Below, one piece after another: positions 24,787 to 33,276 of a stretch of DNA of 44,839 nucleotides (its first letter is position 1; the number at the start of each line of letters is the position of its first letter). Made by a program: the position numbers and the translations under genes. Under the pieces are notes generated by a model. It ran no database searches, was not told where the DNA came from, and saw nothing but the letters and a program-made list of their open reading frames with translations. Location of the stretch: positions 1 to 44,839 of the forward strand of contig JAQXQO010000035.1 of the NCBI GenBank assembly GCA_029101205.1, in the 5' to 3' direction. The DNA comes from Coriobacteriales bacterium (lineage in GTDB: Bacteria; Actinomycetota; Coriobacteriia; Coriobacteriales; Atopobiaceae).

Positions 24787-25911
24787 TCAGAACACCAGGA
24801 GCTCGTCTCTGTGTATGGCGGGCTGCGTGGCCTTGGACGGCATGAACCTGCCGATGACCTCCAGCGAGAGCCCCCGGACGCGCACCATGTCGTCAGAGGA
24901 GTAGCGTACCACGCCTCGACCCACGATCAGCCCTTCTTCGTCCACTACGTTCACCACGTCGCCCTCGGCGTACGAGCCCTCGGTGCTCGTGACGCCCACG
25001 GGCAGAAGCGAGGCCCCGCGCTGCGTGATGGCCCTGCGGGCGCCCGCGTCTATGTGGAGCGTGCCGTGCACCACCTCGGCAAGGCCGATCCACAGCTTTC
25101 GCCCGGCCTCGCGAGAGCCTTGCTGGGAGGGAACGAACCTGGTGCCGATGCGCTCTCCCCCGGCAGCGCGCACGAGCGCGTCCCGGTCGCGACCCCTGCA
25201 TATGACCATGGGAATGCCGGCGGCCATGACCGCACGGGCGGCACGCAGTTTGGATGCCATGCCGCCCGTGCCCACGGACGATCCGGCCCCTCCCGCCATG
25301 GACTCCAGCTGCGGAGTGATGGCGTCCACATGCTCCACCAGCCGCGCGTTGTGGTCCTTCTGGGGGTTTGCGGTGTAGAGCCCGTCCACGTCGGAAAGAA
25401 TGACGTACAGGCGCGCGCCCACCAGGGCCGAGACGATGGCCCCCAGCATGTCGTTGTCGCCGAACGTGAACTCGGACACGCTGACGGTGTCGTTCTCGTT
25501 TACCACAGGGACCGCGCCCAGCTCCAGGAGCCTTCCCAGGGTGTTGCGCGCGTTGAGGTACGCCTCGCGGTCGACCACGTCGCGGCGGGTCAGCAGCACC
25601 TGGCCACACGGTACGCCGCGCTTGGCCAGCTCCTCGGCGTACACCTCGGTCAGTGCCGCCTGGCCTGCGGCCGCGCAGGCCTGCAGGCTGGGGATGTCGG
25701 TGGGCTTTGAGCGGAAGCCCAGGCGCTCGCGGCCCGCCGCGGCGGCACCCGACGACACCAGGATGACGTGGCAGCCCTCGCGGCCCAGGCGTGCCACCTG
25801 GTCGCAGACGGAGCCGATGAAGGCGCGGTCGGGGGCGCCGCTGGCGTCCACCAACGTGGACGAGCCCAGCTTTGCCACGATGACGTTCGTATGGCCGTCG
25901 AGCGCGGACAT
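24787..25911 (-). CDS. proB: Glutamate 5-kinase
   Basis: First enzyme of proline synthesis, phosphorylating glutamate with ATP. The 374-residue product has the amino-acid kinase domain (VIVAKLGSSTLVD, LVSSGAAAAGRERL, VPVVNENDTVS, GDNDMLGAIVSALV, SDVDGLYTANPQ, VGTGGMASKLRAA). A C-terminal PUA domain (about 280-355) has GTLHIDAGARRAI and GASLLPVGV. The ATG at 25911 is one base after the obg stop with GAGGAG upstream. ProA must be encoded elsewhere if the pathway is complete. Confidence 0.96.
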   Translation of the reverse strand: MSALDGHTNVIVAKLGSSTLVDASGAPDRAFIGSVCDQVARLGREGCHVILVSSGAAAAGRERLGFRSKPTDIPSLQACAAAGQAALTEVYAEELAKRGVPCGQVLLTRRDVVDREAYLNARNTLGRLLELGAVPVVNENDTVSVSEFTFGDNDMLGAIVSALVGARLYVILSDVDGLYTANPQKDHNARLVEHVDAITPQLESMAGGAGSSVGTGGMASKLRAARAVMAAGIPMVICRGRDRDALVRAAGGERIGTRFVPSQQGSREAGRKLWIGLAEVVHGTLHIDAGARRAITQRGASLLPVGVTSTEGSYAEGDVVNVVDEEGLIVGRGVVRYSSDDMVRVRGLSLEVIGRFMPSKATQPAIHRDELLVF

Positions 25912-25912
25912 G

Positions 25913-27334
<1,422 letters not shown>

Positions 27335-27345
27335 TCAATAGATAC

Positions 27346-27370
27346 AAAAAAAGCCCCGCCGAAGCGGGGC
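27346..27370 (-). terminator. Intrinsic terminator between rpmA and obgE
   Basis: A 7-bp stem GCCCCGC/GCGGGGC (27353-27359 and 27364-27370) with a CGAA-type loop, followed on the minus strand by seven T (A at 27346-27352). It lies 18 nt after the rpmA stop and 32 nt before the obgE start. Confidence 0.92.
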
Positions 27371-27388
27371 ATCAGCATGCGAGAGTGC

Positions 27389-27637
27389 TTACGCGGTGCG
27401 CACGTGCACGTAGTGCTTGCGACCCTTGACGAACTCGACGGTGCCGTCAGCCAGGGCGAACAGGGTGTCGTCCTTGCCACGACCGACGTTCTCGCCCGGG
27501 GTGATGTGGGTGCCACGCTGGCGAACGATGATCTGGCCGGTCTTTACGGCCTGACCACCGAAGATCTTGGTGCCCAGACGCTGGGCGTTGGAGTCGCGGC
27601 CGTTACGGGAGGAGCCGAGACCTTTCTTGTGAGCCAT
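27389..27637 (-). CDS. rpmA: 50S ribosomal protein L27
   Basis: Large-subunit protein whose N-terminus reaches the peptidyl-transferase centre. The 82-residue product begins [20 protein letters not shown] and has [18 protein letters not shown] and [13 protein letters not shown]. It starts directly at the mature AHKKG end. The N-terminal extension that Firmicutes remove with the protease Prp is absent, and no prp gene lies between rplU and rpmA, a consistent pair of absences. Co-transcribed with rplU, 42 nt downstream. Confidence 0.98.
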   Translation of the reverse strand: MAHKKGLGSSRNGRDSNAQRLGTKIFGGQAVKTGQIIVRQRGTHITPGENVGRGKDDTLFALADGTVEFVKGRKHYVHVRTA

Positions 27638-27679
27638 GGAAATACCTGCCTAACTATACTCAGAGTTGAATCTCGACGC

Positions 27680-28015
27680 CTACGCCTCAGCGGACTGAGC
27701 GGCCTCCTGCACGGGGAGCTCAACGACCTGCAGACGCGTGAGGTTCTGCCTGTGGCCACGCTTGCGCTGGTAGCGCTTGCGCTTCTTGAACTTGAAGATG
27801 ATGACCTTGTCGGCCTTGAACTGCTTCAGGACCTCGGCGGTGACCTTCTTGTCTGCGAGAGCGGCGGCATCCACGACGGTGTTCTGGCCGTCATTGAGCA
27901 TCAGGACGTCAAGGCTGACCTTGTCGCCAGGCTGCGCGTCGAGCTTCTCGACATCAATGATGTCGCCCTGGGCAACCTTGTACTGCTTGCCACCAGTAGA
28001 AACGATAGCGTACAT
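27680..28015 (-). CDS. rplU: 50S ribosomal protein L21
   Basis: Large-subunit protein that binds 23S rRNA together with L20. The 111-residue product starts MYAIVSTGGKQYKVAQGD and contains VEKLDAQPGD, FKKRKRYQRKRGHRQNLTRL and a short acidic tail. The ATG at 28015 follows GAGGAG. The promoter at 28057-28084 gives a leader of about 35 nt. First gene of the rplU-rpmA operon. Confidence 0.97.
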   Translation of the reverse strand: MYAIVSTGGKQYKVAQGDIIDVEKLDAQPGDKVSLDVLMLNDGQNTVVDAAALADKKVTAEVLKQFKADKVIIFKFKKRKRYQRKRGHRQNLTRLQVVELPVQEAAQSAEA

Positions 28016-28056
28016 GTGAGAACTCCTCATTGCTGGTTTGAGTGCAACAGCTATTG

Positions 28057-28084
28057 ATTATACGGCCACAAGCCAAGCAGTCAA
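28057..28084 (-). promoter_or_regulatory. Promoter of rplU-rpmA
   Basis: On the minus strand TTGACT (28079-28084) and a perfect TATAAT (28057-28062) lie 16 bases apart. Immediately upstream, minus strand, a run of six T follows a weak GC-rich stem (about 28086-28110), which could be a weak terminator for the radical-SAM-linked gene ending at 28172. Confidence 0.82.
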
Positions 28085-28171
28085 CAAAAAATCCCCGCGC
28101 GCTCACGGTTGGGATGGACCGAACGGGAGCACAAGCACACGGGTGGTTTTCTGCTTCGATTTGCGCCTTTG

Positions 28172-28912
28172 CTAGGATAGCTTCCCAGACGCGGCATCGG
28201 GCTCCATGGCCAGAGGCTCCACAAGACCGCCACTTTGGGACTCGTGCCACTGCCCCAGGCGGCATACCCGCAGCGCCTCCATCGCGACCCCCTTCATCTG
28301 GGGCTGCGCCAGCGCGGCGCCCACCAGGATGGCGGGCCGCAGCGCCCCGTCGTTCGTCGACCGGGTGTCCAGCCGAAGGTCCAGGCCGCCCTCGCGCCGC
28401 GTGGCCTGGCATGACACCAGCGACACCCCCAGGTCGATGGTCTTTGGCTTGTCGCCGCGCATGTAGCCCAGGGTCCCCTCGCTCACGAGAGCCTGCAGCG
28501 CCTGGTCCCAGGCCTCGACCGTGGCGCCCGGCGCGTCCAGCTGCACCGACCAGGCGGAGCGGTTTGCCCAGGCCTCCAGGGCCGGCACCTTCCGGGGAAG
28601 GTAGCGCGCCTGCTGCGGCGCCAACCCCGTCGGCGTTGCCTCGGCCAGCCTGCGCAGGGCCTCCGCGGGGTCCACCCGGCTAGTCAGCATGAGGTCGTAG
28701 TACTCGGCCTCAGACGAGGCCCCCACGGGCAGCGCCTGCGAGAACTGCAGGCGAATCCTACGCGCGAAGCCGTTGCCCACGCTGAAGGGCAGACCGGAGC
28801 GCCTAATGCTGCGGTTGATGGTGTTCAGCACCTCGAGGTGACCCAGGTAGGCCAGGCGCCCCGCCTTTATGTAGCGCACGCGCAGCCTGTGGAGCTGCTG
28901 GGCCTCGCTCAT
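28172..28912 (-). CDS. Radical SAM-linked protein of the DUF2344/TIGR03936 family
   Basis: The 246-residue product matches the family that accompanies, or is fused to, TIGR03960 radical SAM proteins: LRVRYIKAGRLAYLGHLEVL, RSIRRSGLPFSVGNGF, RIRLQFSQALPVGASSEAEYYD (in parts). Function is not established; in other genomes the pair sits near RNase E/G and rplU, suggesting a link to RNA or ribosome metabolism. The ATG at 28912 overlaps the upstream stop (ATGA), so the two proteins are made together. The last 50 residues are less conserved. There is no RNase G gene here; rplU follows after 156 nt. Confidence 0.85.
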   Translation of the reverse strand: MSEAQQLHRLRVRYIKAGRLAYLGHLEVLNTINRSIRRSGLPFSVGNGFARRIRLQFSQALPVGASSEAEYYDLMLTSRVDPAEALRRLAEATPTGLAPQQARYLPRKVPALEAWANRSAWSVQLDAPGATVEAWDQALQALVSEGTLGYMRGDKPKTIDLGVSLVSCQATRREGGLDLRLDTRSTNDGALRPAILVGAALAQPQMKGVAMEALRVCRLGQWHESQSGGLVEPLAMEPDAASGKLS

Positions 28913-30780
28913 GAGCGCGCCTCCTCTATCTGGTTGTGCACGCCCAGGGTGGGACATACCCCGCATCCCGTGCAGCTGGTCCTGGTGCAGTCCGGCGTCG
29001 TCACGCCCTGTTGACCGCGCCTCCACTCCCTCTGGAGGTATCCCTTCAGGACGCCGGGCGACGTGTGGTCCCACGGCAGCCGCGCGTTCAGGTCGAACGA
29101 CTCGGACGCCACGTCGGTCAGGTCGATGCCCACCTGCCGGGCGGCCTCCTGCCAGCGCTCGTAGGAGAACTGGTCGGTCCACGCGTCGAAGCGGCAGCCG
29201 TGCTGCCAGGCCGCATAGATGAGGTCGAAGCCCGCGCGGCCCATCTTTGACAGGACGGCCTCCACCTGGGAGGTCTGGGCGTCATGGTAGCTGATCCTGA
29301 TGGCGCGGTCGGGCGCCGAGTGCAGAAGCAGGTCCTGGCGACGGCGCACCTCGTCCATGCGCAGCTGGCCCGACCACTGGAAGGGCGTGTGCGCCTTCGG
29401 CACGAAGACCGCCACGCTGATGGACACGCTGACGCCGGAGCGCGGGCCCAAGATCTTCCTGCCCACCTGCAGGACCTCCTCGGCCAGGCGCGTGATGCCC
29501 AGCACGTCCTCGTCGGTCTCGGTGGGGAGGCCCATCATGAAGTACAGCTTCATGCGGCGCCAGCCGTTCTTGAACGCGTTGGTGGCGGCATCGATGAGGT
29601 CCTGCTCGGTCACGTTCTTGTTTATGACGTCGCGCAGGCGCTGAGAGCCGGCCTCGGGGGCAAACGTGAGGCCGGCCTTGCGAGAGGCGCCCACGCAGCG
29701 CGCCATGTCGACGCCGAACGAGTCCAGGCGCTGCGAGGGGATGGAGACCTTTACGCCCGTACCCTCCAGGTCGGAGTCCAGCCTAGTCAGGATCTCCTTG
29801 CACTGCGAGTGGTCGGTCGTCGACAGCGACGACAGCGAGCACTCGTCGTAGCCCGTGGCGCGCAGGCCCTTCTCGACCGCCTGCACCACCTGGTCGGCGG
29901 GGCGCTCGCGCACCGGGCGATACGTCATGCCCGCCTGGCAGAAGCGGCAACCGCGGGCGCAGCCGCGCAACACCTCTACCGACAGTCGGTCCTGGATGAG
30001 CCCCATGTAGGGAATGACCTTCTGGCACACGGGGTCGGTCTGCGCGAAGTCCTGGTAGCTGTGCTTCAGGATGCGCTCGGGGGCACCCGAGCCGGGGATG
30101 GGCACGGCGTAGCCCCAGCGCGTGGACGTCTGGTCCACGACCACCTGGTACAGGCTCGGCACGTAGACGCCGGGGATGCGCCCCAGGTTGCGCACGATGT
30201 CCGCACGTGGCAGGCCCCGGGCGCGGCCGTCGCGCACCGTCTGGGCCATCAGCGTGATGGCACCCTCTCCGTCGCCCAAGAGCACCGCGTCGAACATGGG
30301 GGCCACGGGCTCGCAGTTCCACACCGATGGTCCGCCGGCTATGACGATGGCGTCGTCTTGGGCCCTCTGGCTGGCTCGCACGGGGATGCGCGCCAGGTCC
30401 AGGGCCTCGACGATGTTCGTGCACGCCATCTCGTGCGCCAGCGTGAAGCCCACCAGGTCGAACGACGCCACAGGCGCGGATGACTCCAGCGCCAGAAGCG
30501 GCAGGTCGGTCTTGCGCATGAGCTCGATCATGTCGACCCAGGGCAGGTACGCGCGCTCGCAGCTGATGCCGGGGGCGCGGTTGAGCTCGTTGTACAGGAT
30601 GGCCAGGCCCAGGTTGGGCTGGCCCACCTCGTACACGTCGGGATAGATGACGCAGGCGTGGAACGGGCCATCCTGGCTCTCGCAGGCACCCCACTCGTGG
30701 TCCAGGTAGCGGCTGGGCTTCGAGACCTTCGCCAGCAGCGGCTCCAGCCTGCTATACAGGTCCTCGCGCTTCAGCCTCAT
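28909..30780 (-). CDS. B12-binding-type radical SAM protein (TIGR03960 family)
   Basis: The 623-residue product has an N-terminal Rossmann-like domain of the cobalamin-binding type (VIYPDVYEVGQPNLGLAILY, IVIAGGPSVWNCEP, DAVLLGDGEGAI). The radical SAM core has the 4Fe-4S cysteines Cys274, Cys278 and Cys281 in CARGCRFCQAG, with LTFAPEAGSQRLRD and KLYFMMGLPTETDEDV further on. At the C-terminus Cys598, Cys603, Cys606 and Cys609 (CTRTSCTGCGVCP) could bind a second cluster or zinc. No DxHxxG cobalamin motif is evident. The substrate is unknown. The ATG at 30780 overlaps the preceding stop; the frame stays open far upstream to 31827, but that part is a shadow of the next gene. Confidence 0.88.
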   Translation of the reverse strand: MRLKREDLYSRLEPLLAKVSKPSRYLDHEWGACESQDGPFHACVIYPDVYEVGQPNLGLAILYNELNRAPGISCERAYLPWVDMIELMRKTDLPLLALESSAPVASFDLVGFTLAHEMACTNIVEALDLARIPVRASQRAQDDAIVIAGGPSVWNCEPVAPMFDAVLLGDGEGAITLMAQTVRDGRARGLPRADIVRNLGRIPGVYVPSLYQVVVDQTSTRWGYAVPIPGSGAPERILKHSYQDFAQTDPVCQKVIPYMGLIQDRLSVEVLRGCARGCRFCQAGMTYRPVRERPADQVVQAVEKGLRATGYDECSLSSLSTTDHSQCKEILTRLDSDLEGTGVKVSIPSQRLDSFGVDMARCVGASRKAGLTFAPEAGSQRLRDVINKNVTEQDLIDAATNAFKNGWRRMKLYFMMGLPTETDEDVLGITRLAEEVLQVGRKILGPRSGVSVSISVAVFVPKAHTPFQWSGQLRMDEVRRRQDLLLHSAPDRAIRISYHDAQTSQVEAVLSKMGRAGFDLIYAAWQHGCRFDAWTDQFSYERWQEAARQVGIDLTDVASESFDLNARLPWDHTSPGVLKGYLQREWRRGQQGVTTPDCTRTSCTGCGVCPTLGVHNQIEEARS

Positions 30781-31922
30781 GCCGTGGCACCTCCTGGCGT
30801 CAGCACGATGTAGCCATCGTCGGGTTCGTCGTCGGCATCGGCGCCGTCGTCGGGAACGACATCCACCACGGCGGTGCCGTCCACGTCGTGCGCCTGGGCA
30901 GCTCCGCGCCTGGCCTCGACCTCGCGCGCAGCCTGCGCGGCACCCTGAGCCACCTGCTGAGCGTGCTCCAGAAGGCCGGCCCAGGGACGTCGCGCCGTCG
31001 CGCCCTCGTCGGATGCCGCCTGCGCCTGCGCGGCAGCGCTCTGTACATCCGCCGGGGCGGCGCCCACCAGCGAGCGGATGGACTCCCCCACGCCCAGCGG
31101 GTCCTCCCCGAAGCGCAGCGCCAGGGCGCGGCCCGTGGCGACGCTGCCCGCGTAGCCCACGGCACCCCTGACCACGAACCCCAGGCCGGGTACGTGCGAC
31201 GTGATGGCGCGCGAGACGGCGCGGTACGCCAGGCCTGCGCACACGACGGCGGCCAGCTCGGCCACCCTGGAGGCGGACATGCCCTCGCCGTGCGCGGCCG
31301 CTATGTCGAATGCCAGCTTCGACTGGTTTGCCAGCATGATGGGCAGGTCTGCCCCGTGGAGCACGTCCACCGTGCCCACGGCTGCGTTGCTCAGGGCGCA
31401 GCGCTGGATTAGCCGCTCGGTCTGGGCCTCCCGGCAGAACACGAAGTTTGCCGCGACGCTGACGGGGTCGGCGCTGACGTCCAGCATCCACGCGCACAGG
31501 CCGTCCAGCAGCTGGTCGGCCAGCGACCCTATGACCGGGCGCACCAGGGCCGCCTCGTCGGGTCCCAGGCTCGCGTCCGGTACGTCCAGGCTCGTCTGCG
31601 CGCACACCGACACGGGCACGGCGCGCGTGGCGTACTCCACCATGGCGGAGCGCACCAGCTGGTCCGAGCCGCCGGCCAGGACTATGGCCATCTGCGCCGC
31701 AGAGACGTCTGCCGTCGCCTGCAGGTCCTCCAGGTCGCGTACGACGACCTCCGAGGCACCCATCTGCGGCACGAGCGCGCCCTTCACGGCCTGCGCCAGC
31801 CAGCGTGGCACCTGGGCGTCCACCCACACGTGCACCACAAGCGGAACCCCCAGGCTGGCCCAGGCCTCGCGGCCCTTTGCCATGACCTCGGCGACCCTTC
31901 CCATGGGTATGCGAAAGCGCAT
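30777..31922 (-). CDS. DUF697-like membrane-associated protein of unknown function
   Basis: The 381-residue product has three parts. Residues 1-130 form an alpha/beta region resembling a nucleotide-binding fold without a P-loop (MAIVLAGGSDQLVRSAMVEY). A central segment (about 150-275) resembles the DUF697/YcjF family: helices with CALSNAAVGTVDVLHGADLPIMLANQSKLAFDI (in parts AAVGTVDVL and DLPIMLANQ), then two hydrophobic stretches around VVCAGLAYRAVSRAI and GLGFVVRGAVGYAGSVATG. The C-terminal 100 residues are Ala- and Asp-rich. DUF697 proteins often partner with GTPases; none is adjacent. The ATG at 31922 follows AGGGG. It overlaps the radical SAM gene (ATGA) and lies 67 nt downstream of rodA. 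Confidence 0.6.
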   Translation of the reverse strand: MRFRIPMGRVAEVMAKGREAWASLGVPLVVHVWVDAQVPRWLAQAVKGALVPQMGASEVVVRDLEDLQATADVSAAQMAIVLAGGSDQLVRSAMVEYATRAVPVSVCAQTSLDVPDASLGPDEAALVRPVIGSLADQLLDGLCAWMLDVSADPVSVAANFVFCREAQTERLIQRCALSNAAVGTVDVLHGADLPIMLANQSKLAFDIAAAHGEGMSASRVAELAAVVCAGLAYRAVSRAITSHVPGLGFVVRGAVGYAGSVATGRALALRFGEDPLGVGESIRSLVGAAPADVQSAAAQAQAASDEGATARRPWAGLLEHAQQVAQGAAQAAREVEARRGAAQAHDVDGTAVVDVVPDDGADADDEPDDGYIVLTPGGATA

Positions 31923-31989
31923 CCTACTCACCCCTAGAACCTAGAAATCGAAGCGCGCTGCGGGCATGGCGGCACGAGTCCGCAAGCCC

Positions 31990-33258
31990 CTAGCCCGCCT
32001 TCGTTCGATGATGCCACACGGACTGTATGAGCCCCATGGACGCCAGCTGCGTCAGCATGGAAGAAGAGCCAAAGCTGACGAACGGCAGCGGGATGCCCGT
32101 GATGGGCATGATGCCGATGCACATGCCTACGTTCTCCAGCAGCTGGAACAGCCACATGGACACCACGCCCACGATGACGAGCCTGCCGAAGCACGAGTCG
32201 GTGCGCATGGCCAGCCCGATGCTCGAGAATACCATGAGGCCGAACAGCAGGAGGAGGAACAGGGCACCCACAAAGCCGAACTCCTCGGCCAGCAGTGCAA
32301 ACACGAAGTCGGTGTGCGCCTCGGGCAAGAAGCCCCCGCCGGCCTGGCTGGCGTTTCCGATGCCCTTGCCCAGAAGGCCGCCCGAGCCCACGGCGATCTT
32401 TGCCTGGGTCAGGTTGTAACCGTCGCCCGTGGGATCCACCGACGGGTCCACGAACACGATGAGCCTGTTCAGCTGGTACTGCTTCAGGATGTGCGGAAAG
32501 CCGTCCGTCATGGACGTGGCCACGACGAAGGCGGCGCCCACCACGATGAGCCCCAGCGTCGCGAGCACCCATCTCTTCTTGGCCCCGCCGCAGATGATGA
32601 TGGAGGCGCCCATTACCAGCACGATGAGGCCGGTGCCGAGGTCGGGCTGCGTCAAGATCAGCACGAACGGCACGCACAGGGCGGCGCACAGCTTGACGTA
32701 GTCGCGAAACGAGTCGATGAGGCCGTTGTACTCGGAGGCGAGGGAGGCCATCAGAAGGATGGTGACGGGCTTCGCGAACTCGGACGGCTGCAGCGTGGCG
32801 CCTATAAGCGGGATCTTGATCCAGCCGGTCATGCCCTTGGCGGAGTAGCCCAGACCGGGCACCGAGGGCAGAAGCATCAGCACCACGTCGATGATCATGA
32901 GCACCTTCGCCTTGCCGGCAAGCCGGCGGTAGTCGTAGTGCCACACGAACGCCGCCACTATGAGGCCGAGGGCTATGCCCATGAGCTGGCGCGGAAACGA
33001 CGCCTCTTCGATGGACAAAGAGGCCGACCAGATGATGACGGCACCGTAGGCCACCAGCACCAGGTTCGGGATGAGCTCCGGCAGGTAGAACATGCTGGCA
33101 AAGCCATGGCTTTGCAGGCGAGGTGTCGAGTCGTGATGCGCGCGGCCGTCGGGGCGGGGCATGACGAGGCCCGAGAGGGCGTCCTTGAAGCGGTCGGTCG
33201 CGTTGTGACCGCCTGCTGCCATAGTCCCCGGCCCGGACAGTCGGGTTCTTGTGCTCAT
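31990..33258 (-). CDS. rodA: SEDS glycosyltransferase RodA
   Basis: Polytopic peptidoglycan polymerase of the elongasome, partner of PBP2. The 422-residue product has about ten membrane helices after a polar cytoplasmic N-terminus of roughly 55 residues. Family motifs: GYSAKGMTGWIKIPLIGATLQPSEF (in parts GWIKIP and QPSEFAKP), LTQPDLGTGLIVL, GSGGLLGKGIGNASQAGGGFLP, EAHTDFVFALLAEEFGFVG and GIPLPFVSFGSSSML. The catalytic-loop Asp in HTDF is present. The ATG at 33258 follows GGGAGG at nine bases; a TTG at 33267 lies too close to it. Follows pbp2 by 18 nt. Assigned to RodA rather than FtsW from the mre context. Confidence 0.95.
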   Translation of the reverse strand: MSTRTRLSGPGTMAAGGHNATDRFKDALSGLVMPRPDGRAHHDSTPRLQSHGFASMFYLPELIPNLVLVAYGAVIIWSASLSIEEASFPRQLMGIALGLIVAAFVWHYDYRRLAGKAKVLMIIDVVLMLLPSVPGLGYSAKGMTGWIKIPLIGATLQPSEFAKPVTILLMASLASEYNGLIDSFRDYVKLCAALCVPFVLILTQPDLGTGLIVLVMGASIIICGGAKKRWVLATLGLIVVGAAFVVATSMTDGFPHILKQYQLNRLIVFVDPSVDPTGDGYNLTQAKIAVGSGGLLGKGIGNASQAGGGFLPEAHTDFVFALLAEEFGFVGALFLLLLFGLMVFSSIGLAMRTDSCFGRLVIVGVVSMWLFQLLENVGMCIGIMPITGIPLPFVSFGSSSMLTQLASMGLIQSVWHHRTKAG

Positions 33259-33276
33259 GTGTGCCAACCTCCCTTG

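Noticed and set aside
30781-31827. N-terminal extension of the TIGR03960 radical SAM protein by about 349 residues
   Set aside because: The extension overlaps the DUF697-like gene in another frame, is Arg/Gly-rich without motifs, and the ATG at 30780 begins the conserved family sequence in an ATGA overlap.
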